Part shown: positions 48,685-59,837 of the stretch, piece by piece | Position numbering within the stretch: position 1 is the stretch's first letter | Layout of the letters: each line of letters starts with the position of its first letter | Source of the DNA: Punctularia strigosozonata HHB-11173 SS5 | Lineage: Eukaryota > Basidiomycota > Agaricomycetes > Corticiales > Punctulariaceae | DNA: 64,000 nt | Assembly (NCBI RefSeq): GCF_000264995.1 | Contig: NW_006767441.1 | Coordinates: 514,255-578,254 of the forward strand | Direction: 5' to 3' | Program-made: the position numbers and the translations under genes | Notes under the pieces: generated by a model | The model's input: only the letters and a program-made list of their open reading frames with translations | What the model was told of the DNA's origin: nothing | Databases searched by the model: none

Positions 48685-49727
48685 ATGTGCTCCGCTCCCG
48701 TCACTGCTACCTACTCTCGCGTCGATGGCCTAGACATCGATGTTGACCTGTACGTACCAAATTTGACGGGCAACATTCCCGGCATCCTCTATTTTCACGC
48801 TGGTGGGCTTGTCTATGGTAGTCGGAACGACTTTTTCTTCCCCACCTGGCTCAAAGGTTTGCACTTTCCCTACTCTGCACCGTACCACTCACGTCAATGG
48901 GATTACTAGATGCCGCACTGATGCGGGGTTGGCTATTCCTCGCTGCCGATTATCGTCTTCTTCTCCCGTACACCTCCTACGATCAGCTCGAAGATGTGAA
49001 AGCTCTCTCGTTGTGGCTCAGCTCGCCTTCGTTATCAGAACGTTTGCCTCCCGGCGTGACTCTAGACAATTCTTCCATCATGTTAGCGGGAACATCCGCG
49101 GGGTTATACATTGCCATGCAATTCGCTCTCCACTCGTCGCTTCAAGTCAAATCCCTTCTGGCCTTGTATGGATCCGTCGACTATCTCTGCGATGACTACA
49201 TCCTCCCACATCCCGAAGGATTCCCCGCTCTCGGCGGTCCCATCCCCTTTTCTGCCGTATCTAAATTCTTCGACATAAGCAATCCTCCACGCTCCTCCAG
49301 CTCCGCATCTCGCAACAGCATGACTGACTGTGCAGACGGGCGGCATTTACTCCTGACTTGGATGCGGCAAGAAGGAAGCAGGGTGGACCATATTGTAGGC
49401 CGGCAAGGATTGAGTGCTGCTCTCGCGACACGCCCTGCCGAGGAGCGCGCCTCGTACCTGGAAGAGAAGGAATGGGTGCTGTTCCCACTACTGAACGCCA
49501 ACAAACTCCCTCCCACCCTTTTCATACACGGAGATGCCGATAGTGTGATGACGTTGGGAGTATGTCGACACACGGTGGACGTGCTCGAGAGAGCAGGAGT
49601 GAAGGCAGAGCTCATCGTTGTTCCAGGTGCTGAGCATGCATTCCTCTCCGCAAGTGATATGACGGCGTTTGTAGATTGTGACAACGCATACGAACGAGCG
49701 GCAGAGTTCTTGCAGCGCAGTCTTTAG
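48685..49727 (+). CDS. Alpha/beta hydrolase (esterase-like, hormone-sensitive-lipase fold)
   Basis: A predicted intracellular esterase of unknown substrate. Two exons (48685-48856 and 48910-49727) encode 329 residues. The oxyanion-hole region reads YFHAGGLVYGSR in place of the usual HGGG. The nucleophile elbow is LAGTSAGLYIAM (Ser about 120). HGDADSVMTLGVCRHTVDVL and the catalytic-His region VPGAEHAFL complete the triad order Ser-Asp-His. No signal peptide. The ATG is followed directly by a beta-strand-rich segment (YSRVDGLDIDVDLYVPN) typical for this fold. Similar genes are common near metabolic loci in fungi, but nothing here ties it to a pathway. Confidence 0.85.
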
Positions 49728-49846
49728 GTGGGATTAGTTTCCGAGACGATGTTCGTTTCAGCGCTGTACATTCTGCTCTGGTCCTCATACTATGTAGTAG
49801 GTTGGCCAGCATGTTTCCAATAAGCGGATGGCGACTATTCAAATAC

Positions 49847-51460
49847 TTATGTAACACGCTCATCGGAGTTCTCCTCGCTGTACCAGTCTACCAACCTCTT
49901 CAGCAGGTCTACCCACTCGTCCTCGGTCCTTACTCCCTTGAGCCACGTATCTTGTTCTCCGAGCTCCTCAACCTTGCTCCATGCAGCCCGAATATCAACA
50001 CCCTCTTCCCGTATCCACCTCCTCCACTTCTCCACGTACGGCGTTCCGTCTTGCTCCAACTTTCCCTTCGCTTTGAGGTATTCAACAAGACGGTCCTGAT
50101 AGTCCTGACCGTCTTCAATCAGATCGACGAAACGGTGTCCTTGCCAGTAAGGATTGATGCCAACGGCGCGAATACGCTCTTCATGTTTCTCAAGCGCACG
50201 AAGCATGGTTTCTCGAGATGGTAAGACGGAGGAATCGGCAATGGCATGCGATATGAGAAGCGACTGGGCGAAGTCAGAAGGACAATTCGCAATAGGAACG
50301 GGAAGGCCGACAAAGGCCAACGCCGTTGGTGGATGGTCAGGGGAGAGACTGAATATTTCCTCGTATAAAGGCCGGATGTAGCGAGTGTTCACAGTCAAAC
50401 CAGCCTCGCCATATGCGGGTGTTTCGTCAGTCGCGTTCTCGCGTGTCGGAGGAGGGATTTCCAGGAGGGTGGATGAATGCGGTGAACTCAGGAATGGTAT
50501 ATGGATCTCATAGCCCGTTGCAAGGATGACGCTATCGATAGACGAAATGGACGTGCCGTCCACGAAGACGATTTCATCTTCCGTAAAGTGGGAGATGACT
50601 GGTAGGAGGGTGATTCCCTCAGCAGTAGGAACTTGACCCGGTTTGAGTGATTGGTAAACATGGTTCGCGTAGAGCACTATCTGGCCGGCAGCGTCCCTTC
50701 CGCTGGCGCCTCCACCTACGACGAGAACGGAGCGTCCCGCGTATTTTTCAGGCTCGCGGTAGTAAATCGAGTGAATGATGCTTCGCGATGGTTTCCCACA
50801 CGGGGTGTGGGCTAACCACTCCGAAGTGCCGTTCCACTGAGGCACACGAGGATAGTGGTTGTGGCCGGTAGCTACGATTAGATGGTCGACGCGACTGCGC
50901 TTGAGCGCACCCTCGTTCTCGTCGCGAACGGTGAGATCCCAGTGCCCAGCGTCGGCCGTACCTATCCAATCCGCGGCGATGACGGTATGATTGAACCGTA
51001 TGTGCTCACGCACGCCATGGGCGTCTGCATAGGCCGCATGATACCTCTGCACGTACTCGTGCGGAGGAAAGAGCGGTGTGAGCGGCGGATACGGAAAGCC
51101 GGGATACGTCATGTCCGGAACGGGAGTGTTCGTGTGCAGACGAGGGTAAAGCGGGGTGTCGGGCAGCTCGGGAGGTGAAGGAGGTCCGTTCGGCTCCTGC
51201 AGCCACACTCCGCCTACATCGCGCGTTCGCTCGTACGCCACGATTTCCCAGCCGGTGCGTATGTCAAGCGGCAAGTCGAGGATGGCCTTGACAGCCGCGA
51301 GCCCTGCACTCCCTGTTCCTACGACGGCTATGGATTTTGGGGCCAGAGGGGCGAGCGGTTGCTGTTGCCATGCTACGTGCGCCGCGTGTCCTGGCTTGAA
51401 GGATGCCGCGGAGAGCGCTAGAATACAGAGCACGGTTCGAGCAAGAACAGAGTGCAACAT
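49847..51460 (-). CDS. FMO-like flavin monooxygenase, intronless, with signal peptide
   Basis: A 537-residue FAD/NADPH-dependent monooxygenase in one uninterrupted exon. A hydrophobic leader (SVLARTVLCILALSAASF) suggests entry to the secretory pathway. The FAD site is IAVVGTGSAGLAAV (Gly48-Gly53), followed by WEIVAYERTRDVGGVW. The FMO-type motif region FPPHEYVQRYHAAY, the second dinucleotide site VLVVGGGASGRDAAGQ and the late ILATGYEIHIPFL segment are all in order. In classical FMOs the second site reads GxSxSG/A; here it is GGGASGRD. The tail is Glu/Lys/Trp-rich. The substrate is unknown, and related fungal genes are often labelled dimethylaniline monooxygenase. Lack of introns contrasts with every neighbour. 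Confidence 0.88.
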   Translation of the reverse strand: MLHSVLARTVLCILALSAASFKPGHAAHVAWQQQPLAPLAPKSIAVVGTGSAGLAAVKAILDLPLDIRTGWEIVAYERTRDVGGVWLQEPNGPPSPPELPDTPLYPRLHTNTPVPDMTYPGFPYPPLTPLFPPHEYVQRYHAAYADAHGVREHIRFNHTVIAADWIGTADAGHWDLTVRDENEGALKRSRVDHLIVATGHNHYPRVPQWNGTSEWLAHTPCGKPSRSIIHSIYYREPEKYAGRSVLVVGGGASGRDAAGQIVLYANHVYQSLKPGQVPTAEGITLLPVISHFTEDEIVFVDGTSISSIDSVILATGYEIHIPFLSSPHSSTLLEIPPPTRENATDETPAYGEAGLTVNTRYIRPLYEEIFSLSPDHPPTALAFVGLPVPIANCPSDFAQSLLISHAIADSSVLPSRETMLRALEKHEERIRAVGINPYWQGHRFVDLIEDGQDYQDRLVEYLKAKGKLEQDGTPYVEKWRRWIREEGVDIRAAWSKVEELGEQDTWLKGVRTEDEWVDLLKRLVDWYSEENSDERVT

Positions 51461-51945
51461 AGCAGCAGATGACGGCGAGCGCTGCTGAGCGCAGCCTTAA
51501 GCCGTTAAGGAGGCCCCATCTTACAAAACAGGATGAGTCGGAAGGTAGCACTCTGAATGACTCCAGAAGGTAGCAAGATGGCGCCATCAGATTCGCTATG
51601 AATTCGCTCAGGAAGACCAAGATGACAAATCTGCGAGGGACGGTAGGGATTTATAAGCCAGTTTATCTGCTGTCACGGCGCTAGCATGGCGGTTTTGTTC
51701 CCAATGGAGTAGACGGTTAAGATACTAGGTAAGACTGCAAACCTAACTCAGCTGGAGGATGTCTGGACGCGTCGCTCACGTGGCATGTGGCTGTGACAAA
51801 AGTGCCACGTGGAACGTTCCACTCACTCGCCGGCAGCGATTGCTCGTCGTCGTGCTTGTCGTCGACGCCGTTACGCCCTCTCACTGAACAGCCTCTGAGC
51901 CTCGAGGCCGGTAGAAGACGCGTTGAATTGGGGCTGGAGTAGACT
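51461..51945. promoter_or_regulatory. Divergent promoter, FMO-like gene / Golgi apyrase
   Basis: These 485 bp between two divergent starts contain short frames only. No specific regulatory motif could be assigned. Confidence 0.45.
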
Positions 51946-54260
51946 ATGCCGCCTCCCACTGCTGGCGACCCATGGCTTACTTCACGCCGCTTTGGGGTCG
52001 TCATTGATGCTGGTTCATCTGGATCTCGACTTCAAATATACAGCTGGAGAGACCCTCGAACGGTTAGGCTGGAACACGGGGATGCGGTTGCGTTCCAGCT
52101 ACCGCAGGTGGAGAAGGGCGCGAAGGATGGGGACTCTTGGGTGCGCAAGGTGGAACCTGGTGAATACTACAGTTGGCCTCCATGACAGCAATCGAGCTCA
52201 AACGCGTGTTATGTTCAGGAATATCAACTTTCGGAGACCACCCTGAAGAAGTCGGTGAATACTTGAGGCCGCTGCTCGAGCATGCCCAGTTCCAAATTCC
52301 GCCCTCATTGCACGCCGAAACACCCCTTTTCCTGCTCGCGACTGCGGGGATGCGGCTGCTTACTCAAGAGCAGCAAGTTGGCGTACTGAAGGAAACCTGC
52401 ACGTTTTTGAAGTTTCATTCTAATTTCCGAATCGACGATCCTTCGGACGTTGGGCCATGCGGGTCTAGTGTGCGCATCATCACGGGAGAGGAAGAGGGAC
52501 TCTTCGGTTGGATCGCGGTCAACTACCTCATGGACGGTTTTACTGCCTCCGATGATAAACCAACGACATACGGTTTCCTTGATATGGGCGGCGCCTCTAC
52601 GCAAATCGCTTTCGAGCCCAGTCCAGCGGAACGTGCCCAGACGAAGAACCTCATACCGGTTAGGCTGCGCTTGCTAGGCGGAAGAGATATCCACCACGAA
52701 GTTTTTGTGACGACATGGCTCGGCTACGGTACCAACCAGGCTCGTGAACGCTACGTCGCCAAAGCCATTGACGAATATGAAGCAAAACGTCCCCCGGGCT
52801 CGCCTCATGGCTCTTCTACAGAAGGGGAGCTGATCGAGGACCCATGCTTACCCAAGGACCTACAGCTTACTGAAACGCCTGTTCACGTTGACCCTGTTTC
52901 CGATGCTCACGTCAATAGACCTCATACACTGGTCGGCACCGGCTCCTTCGAACAATGCCTCGAAAAGGCGCTACCTTTGCTTAATAAGGCTGCCCCATGT
53001 CCTGACTCCCCGTGCCTCTTCAACGGTGTTCACGTCCCACCGATAGATTTCTCTGTCTCGCATTTCATTGGCGTGTCGGAATACTGGTACTCATCAGAGC
53101 ATGTCTTCAATCTTGGCGGGGCCTACGACTTCGTCCAGTACGAACGCGCCGCCTCCGAGTTCTGTGCTCACGACTGGCAGGCCATCGTGAAGGAACACGA
53201 GGCACAACGGTCTCGCGGTCAGGATCGCAAGGCGCACGACGGACAGTCGATCCAGATGGGCCAGTGGGATGAGAGCGTCAATCTGCAGCGCCTCCAGATG
53301 CAGTGCTTCAAGGCCGCATGGGTGGCCAATGTCCTCCACGATGGCATCGGCATGCCTCGTATAGTGGATGCTGGTGGCAACGTCACCTCGGGCGGCGATC
53401 ACAAGGACGTAGAGCAGCATGCGCAGACCAAGGGGTTGGGGAGACCGATGTTCCAATCCGTGGACAAAGTCGGTGACGTGGCTATTAGTTGGACCTTGGG
53501 GAAGATGGTGCTGGAGGCAAGCAAGGAGGTGCCGCCTATTTCGAGCGACGTCAAGCCGCTGGTGGATCCCTTGGATGACCTCGCCGACTCTGAGCACTCT
53601 CCCATACGGCCCATTCGACCCTTCCTGGACTTCGACGCAATTGAAGACTCGATATCAGATCATCTGCCCACCGTGCTGACTCGACAATCACTGGGTTTCT
53701 CGTTCATCGCCTTCTTTTTTTACGTAGTGATGATTAGCGTGATGCTTGCCCTAATCGTACGGTTGAGGCACCGGATCCGCAGAGCCGTACGGCGCTTCCG
53801 GCGTAAACGCGATTACTACGCTGAGGCATACGGAATGGAAGAAGGCCGAGGACTCAATGGCTCGCCATCGGTCTCGCGTCCGCCGTCTCCGTCTGTCAAG
53901 TCATCGGCACGGGCTTTGTGGCGTCGGTTCCATCACTTCCTTTTCCCCTCGTTGCGGAGGCCGTCCCATCTGACGGTGGGTATGCAGAAGCTAGGCGCTC
54001 GGCCGCCCAATGCGTCGCCTGTCCGAATGTCGCCGATTAGATCCCATTCCATGCCCATGGTGCTCAATGCCCTGGGACCTGCGGGGATCACTCCACAGCA
54101 GCCCGTGCCGCGCCCAATGACGCCGTCTTCCCCAAACATGCACGGCAAGGACGCGCTCTCCTTCGCGAGCTCCCGCAACTCCTCCCAGATTAGTCTGAGC
54201 ACCTTGATGCCGACCAGAGCCGGCGCACGATCGAATGGTGCGCTCACGCCCACGCGATGA
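51946..54260 (+). CDS. YND1: Golgi apyrase (GDA1/CD39 family, Ynd1-like)
   Basis: Hydrolyses nucleoside di/triphosphates in the Golgi lumen, which supports sugar-nucleotide antiport for glycosylation. Two exons (51946-52159 and 52219-54260) encode 751 residues. Apyrase conserved regions are in order: VVIDAGSSGSRLQIY (about 18-32), LLATAGMRLL, GEEEGLFGWIAVNY and GFLDMGGASTQIAFEP. Other family marks are FVTTWLGYGTNQARERY, KAAPCPDSPCLFNGVHVP and FIGVSEYWYSSEHVFNLGG. One C-terminal membrane span lies near residues 563-587 (LGFSFIAFFFYVVMISVML), and there is no cleavable signal, as in yeast Ynd1. A Ser/Pro/Arg-rich cytosolic tail of about 165 residues follows. The ATG is supported by its distance from the first conserved region. 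Confidence 0.92.
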
Positions 54261-55006
54261 AACACCAGCCGAGGGTACTTGAACGGAACCCCGCCTCTGC
54301 ACGTAGTACGACGGTCGATGCCGATGCGCAAAGGGCGGGAACAGGCACCAAGACTCCCAGCTGCCCTTCCTGTCGTTCCGCTAGCGGCGTTACAAGACGG
54401 GATAGCTCCGAGTCATACTCCCATGGGACATCTACAGGTGTCGAGGGTCTAGGATGAGAGCTCGCGCGATGCCTCGTATCGGCTGCAGGGTTGGGCCCCA
54501 TGGGGACCTTCTATCGGCTTCCTCGGGGCGTACATATGACTGCATCATCCGTGCTGCATGTGGTTGCGAAGGTCACGACCAAACCGGGACATGGTCGTGG
54601 GACCAGAGAAGACCTTCGAGGGGAACCGAGGAGGAGTCCGACGAGTGAGAAGCGTGCTCCGCTTCCTGGGTGGTGTCCTCAGGTACGGAAATCGACGATG
54701 CGCGCGCTGGCGCCGAACCGTACTTGACACCCTGCGCTCGGCGGTCGTGTAAATGGTCAGATCAGATCACCGATGTTATCTAGCCCTCGATAACAAGGTT
54801 CATCATACTACTCCAATATGGTAGATCGCAGCTTCTCCCATCTGCGGACCGCATGCTCGCTGCGTGCCGTTGGGTACGACCGCTATTAGTTGCCAGAACG
54901 CTGGGAACAGTAATGTGTACCAATACACGAGCATAGGACCTATGGAAGCGATACATTATGTGCGTAAACGTTGCAATATCCACGTTCAGAACCCACATTC
55001 GGATCG
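54261..55006. other. Convergent intergenic region
   Basis: The 746 bp between the apyrase and PWWP-protein stops hold only short overlapping frames. No gene is called. It is longer than the other convergent gaps here, but nothing in it reads as a family I know. Confidence 0.4.
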
Positions 55007-57656
55007 TCATTTCGGACGTGAGCGAGTGCCGCCAGGACCAGTCATCTGACGCGACTGTACCCGAGTAGACGACGTAACCATCGCCTCCCTCATCCGCCGT
55101 ATGCGCATCACGTCGTGGACCCAATCAGATTTGTTAGCTTCCTCCTCCGCCGCTTGGCGGAGCTCGCGCTCCTTTTCGTCGCTTTGTAGTTCCGGGCAGG
55201 TACGCGCGCCTTTTCGCCAGAGCAGCAGCTGGTATACGGCTTCCCTCATGAGAACGCTTGAACAATACTGTCAAGTTCTCTCATTCAGCCCAACACCATT
55301 CGTCTACTTAGATGAACGAGACTTACATCCAATTTCTCTCGTTCGTTCAGTGAATGAAAGCTTTGTGTACCACGCTGATACGAAGTCGGACACGGATCGC
55401 CAGCTTCCGTAGGGCTGGGGGTTTCTTCTGCCTCCTGTTATTAAAGTCAGCTGAACGCCCGAAGTTTCATGAATCAAGTGATCCCCACCTCGAATCTCAG
55501 GGTCGAAGATCGGGGAAGTTCGCCATTGCCCGACGTCTGCTATGACGTGATTTGACGTTAGTCGGAGTGAGACGAACAAAAGGGGATTTTAACGTTTACC
55601 GGAGCAGGAATGCACGCGGACTCGGAAGCATGTGTCGAGTGGTCGGTCCCCGCCTTGTCCTGCCGAGATAGGATCTATGTTAGTTCATGAGAGAATGTCG
55701 AACGAGAGATGGACGAGACAGCGTGCTACCTGGGATACTTCTGGTACGGAACTCAGAGGGGCAGGCTGTGTGCAGAGATGGTCATCAGAAAGCATCGAAG
55801 GGGTTCGTTGGTGAGAACGCACGGAAGTGTCAGCGTTATCGTCCAGGTTGCTCGTTCCCAGTGGCGGTTGATGTGTTCCGGAATCAGGCTAGGCCAATTT
55901 CAGCGATTCGAATAACCCAGAAAGTAGGGAAGAAAGACACGGTACCGTCTGGTCCACGCCAGCGTCATCCTGGTCCCGGCTACTCATCACCAGGCGGTAA
56001 ATCCAGTGTGTGAGCTCTTGCTGTGTTTGCTCATCCAGGACACCCAACTTGACGACGCGGTCAATTGCGTTCAAGGCCGCCCTGGCCTTGCCGCCTTTCA
56101 TGAAGCTTTCATGGTACTCGAGCGCGGGAGTGTATTTGCCGTCCAACACCGCACAAAGCACCGGTTTGAGATACGCTAACTGCCGGCGAATAGGCAGATC
56201 CTCGAACGGAGCCGTCATAGGAAGTATTACTTCTGGACTGGGAGATCGGGATCCCGAGGATGACTTTAGAACATCGTACCAGTCAAAATTATCCTGCTGG
56301 TGTTCCACGGCTTTCACTGCACTGTCAAAGTCGCCGAGCTGCATACGAGACAAGCATGGAGCGGTTCAGCTGTGCAGCATCCTGAGAGTCACCAACTGAG
56401 CTAACCTTGCATGTTTCGAAACCATCTTCCAACTGGGTGAAGAAAAATTTCCGTGGAATTGTATCACTTGTCATGTCCATGAATTCCACGACATAGCGCG
56501 GTTCCTCGTCCTTCGTTCGAGGTGGAAGATACTCTTTTAGGCGTGCGGGGTAGAAGGGGACGCGGCGATTTGTTCGAGCGAGTACCAGTTCGCCAGGTAT
56601 GTCAAGGTCGATATCGGCCTCAGGAGGCTCCCATAGCTCCTCGGGAGTATAGCGATCAATCTTCACCTTCTTCGGGCTCCATATGGTGGCAGAGGACCGA
56701 TGACTCATCACCCCGTGAATATCGCTGGGCAGCTCATCCTCCTCTTTCATGGCCTCCAATGCGGCATGGAAGCGACAGTCGAGGTCGGCTTCATCCATAT
56801 CGATTTGGGATTTTCCAGCGCCAGGGCCAGAGTCATTGCGTGAGCGAACCTGGTAATTCGACGCCGTGAATCGGATCGAGTCTAGGAGTTTCATGGACAA
56901 GATGTTGGAAGCCGACGGTGCCGGCACTGCAGTTTCCTCGAGAGTGTTTGGTCCGATCGGTTCGAGTAACTTGACGCGGAAGGGTGAGGCTCCGGAAACC
57001 TGGCATGGTATCCATCGGTTCGTCTGCGTCATTGCAACCATGGGTAGGCTTACCTTCGCAGGCCACCAGTATCCGCCACGACGCGATGCTTCCTCCGCAC
57101 TCAAGCTGCTTCCGTGTCTATCAACCAGCGCCCAGACCAGCGTGCCAAGTGATGGTGTGGACCATTGGTTCGCAAATGTTGCTGGTCTTGAGGGGCCGGT
57201 GAAGGATGCGAAAGAGGTTATGGAAGATGTTCGCGATGGTGGGGCAAGCGACGAAGGGGGAGGAGTGATGGAATCACGCGTCCTTAAGCGTTTCAACGGC
57301 CTGGGTGTCGCTTTCAGGGCCGCGTCGGTCAGTGAGCCGTCGAGAGACGCGATGTCGGTCAACGGCGACTCGACATCTGTCTCACTGTCGGACTGACTTC
57401 GTGGATCGCGCATTACTCCTCTCTTGATTGTCGTGTCAGTCCGTTTGACCTTGCTAGGACCAGGTTTAGGTCTGCCATTGGCCACTTTCTTCCGTGGTGG
57501 CCTCCGTTTAGCTCTCTTCAATCGAGGCGCGGATCCGTAAGAATCCTTGTTGTCCTCTGATCCCGACTCGGACGAGGATATTTGCGCCGCAACCTTGGCA
57601 GACGCCTTCTGTGCAGCTGATCGTCGTGCTCGACCCGAGGATGGCCCGCCGTCCAT
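55007..57656 (-). CDS. PWWP-like domain nuclear protein, eight exons
   Basis: Probably a chromatin-associated protein. Exons: 57656-57054, 56999-56406, 56338-55946, 55888-55730, 55674-55600, 55536-55489, 55434-55327 and 55267-55007, giving 746 residues. A basic, Ser-rich N-terminus (KRAKRRPPRKK) precedes a PWWP-like module: LGTLVWALVDRHG, then GGYWWPAKVSGASPFRVKLL, where the aromatic pair and WPAKV match the fold. The middle contains YTPEELWEPPEADIDLDIPG and an FFFTQLEDGFETCK segment. A stop (TAG) at 55891-55889 is the end of an intron whose donor is at 55945. Continuing past it gives a further five in-frame exons ending in REAVYQLLLWRKGARTCPEL, a charged helix and a basic tail. Intron 1 (54 nt) is stop-free. 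No named family is certain beyond the PWWP-like part. Confidence 0.75.
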
Positions 57657-59343
57657 GTCGGAAAGCTTTGATGAATATGGACTGCCTTGGCCCGTATCGT
57701 GGCTTGCGGTCGTTCACGTCACTTCTTGGACCAGGCCGAGGGCGATGGTCTCGACCTAAGCTGCGCAGCGTTGGTTACGAGCCCTCTCGCAATGAACGTG
57801 ATGGTGGGTAGGTGGGCGAAGGATGCGAGTACAGCAGGAAGGTAGATGAGAACAAAGGCTGGTACGCGTTGGAGGCGAAGCGCGCCGGATACCCAACGCG
57901 TCGGACAAAGATAGGGGCTTCGATGGAAATTGAATATCATACTCACCAGTGCTCTTCGACTGCTTCAAGCTCGTTACTACTTGGTCACGGTCATTGCCCT
58001 CCTCCAATCAGGAGCATTGATCGCAATTACGATAGTCGCAAGATGCTTCTCTCAGCAAGCATCCTCAATGCAAATGACTCGCATCGTGATGCGCCCATGT
58101 CCTATGTGCTATACGTATTCCCTCGCGGTGGAGCCCAAGCAAACATCGATATCACAGCGCTCGCGGTCCCATGATGCACAGGCAGGTTGAAGAAGCGTCC
58201 GTGGCGCTCGTGGATGGATAGCCTTCTTCGATATGCTGCTGCTTGTGCTTGCGGTCGATGTACTCACTGGGCTAGCAATACAGCATTCACCGATGTGAGG
58301 GGTGGTCAGACCTTTGATGGCGACCTTTCCCTCGTAGTTAGGACGGAGATGGAACTCACCGCCCATATGCGAGCTTTTCTGATCCGCATGCCCGCTTATT
58401 ACGAACAATGCTGGGATCGCTCAGCTACGCAAGCAGCACGGTCAAGCGGATTTGATTGATATTATTTCAGACAGGAAGTGGCCGCGATCCGCCCAATATA
58501 CCTCACTTCACGTTCAGCTGCTCAACCAATATGATATCCGTATTCGGGACTCCTGACACCTATTGAATTCATAGGCTGCCTCCTTCAGCCGTCAGTGTCC
58601 TTCGATGCGCGATGGGCCGGTCATCAGGAAAAATCGGACTATCGAAAGAGTCGCTTATTGGGTACCGAAACCCTGTAAAGCTACTAAATGAGCACGCTTT
58701 AGTACATTTTAGGAGGCTTTTAGCAAATCCAGGTTTTCCTGATGGTGACGCTGCCCACGGTTGGCCTCCAGCAGCTACAAACACTCCACTGTCAGATGAA
58801 GTTCTTGACTGTCATTATATTGGCTACATATGTTATCTGTAGGGTAAGGCCATATTTGTACAGTGGTCTGTGTGATGCCAAGAGAGGATATACCAACGCT
58901 GCACGTTCATTAAGAGTAGGCACGACGACGGAGGGGAGACTAATGCCAAAAAATCAAAAAAGAGTAACAGAAGAAAAAGAGAAACTTTACTCTGTACTTT
59001 ATCACTGACTATTAACATACGGACTTCTGGGTACTATGCTACAGCTACGTATTATATGTCCTATGCGATTTGCTTTAAATTCGACTTCGGCGTGGAACAT
59101 GTGTACCTGTTCCCACGATCAGAGTAGATATCAGTTTCCACATACTTAGTTTTAATTCAACACTCTGATGCGATCACTAACTCGTCCAGCCTGGAGGTGT
59201 GGGAATATCACCTCAAGCAGAGCCTGGGAGATTAGCCTCAAGTATTTCCATCCCAATAACAGCGTTGTCATCTCCGATGCCTCATACGGCTCAACCGTGC
59301 TATCATATATTAGGTCGCGGTCAAGGCCATCCGTCGCACTGCT
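57657..59343. other. 1.7-kb gene-poor region with an AT-rich segment
   Basis: No gene family recognised. A minus-strand frame ending at 57719 (ATG near 57940) encodes about 73 residues with a hydrophobic middle (VPAFVLIYLPAVLASF) and a SPSAWSKK end. It could be a small membrane protein or the tail of an unrecognised gene. From about 58560 to 59160 the base composition becomes clearly richer in A and T than the surroundings, with poly-A-like runs near 58948-58985, suggesting inserted or relic DNA. Confidence 0.35.
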
Positions 59344-59837
59344 CTACCAGCCTACTATCGTAGCGGCAGATACTATACCAAGGATACACAGAATACCCGA
59401 GGAAACGCGCGACGATGTACTGGACGAGACGGACGTCTGCGTCGGCGAACTCTCGAAGAATACCGAACCCGAAGGTACGTTGGTAGTGAAAGCAGTAGCC
59501 ACTGTCGTCTCCCCAACCGCGATAGTCGCCCTGCAGCCTTCGACAGTTCCTGATATTGAGCAAGCTACATCTTCGTGAAGCCCTATAGCATTGTCATCCA
59601 AGGTTGCGCTGACGAAGTCGGAAGCCTCCACTACCGTCCCTGCCACCATCTCTTAGTTTACGCCGCGCTGTTCTAGGAACGTTGCAATTACGCACCGTCG
59701 ATGGTCTGCAAGCCGGCATTCGTGACTGTGGTGATCTCCACTACCTTGAAAGTTGTCCGCCCGTCCTTGTCAACACCGAGCTCGCTTTTTGTTACGGACG
59801 GGCTTAATGGGCTGGCAAAAACCACTAACAGGAGCAT
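59344..59837 (-). CDS. Probable small secreted, surface-anchored protein
   Basis: A two-exon model (59837-59696 and 59651-59344) encodes 149 residues. It has a short hydrophobic start (MLLLVVFASPLSPS), then DGRTTFKVVEITTVTNAG. The second exon reads VVEASDFVSATLDDNAIGLH, then ACSISGTVEGCRATIAVGET with two cysteines. A Ser/Thr-rich stretch (SSPTQTSVSSSTSSRVSS) leads to a hydrophobic C-terminus (GILCILGIVSAATIVGW). This order resembles small GPI-anchored cell-wall proteins of agaricomycetes: leader, two-Cys beta-rich part, Ser/Thr stalk, hydrophobic tail. No function is known to me. The leader is short, so the true start may be farther upstream. The intron acceptor is AAG, which is uncommon but used elsewhere in this window. 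Confidence 0.5.
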
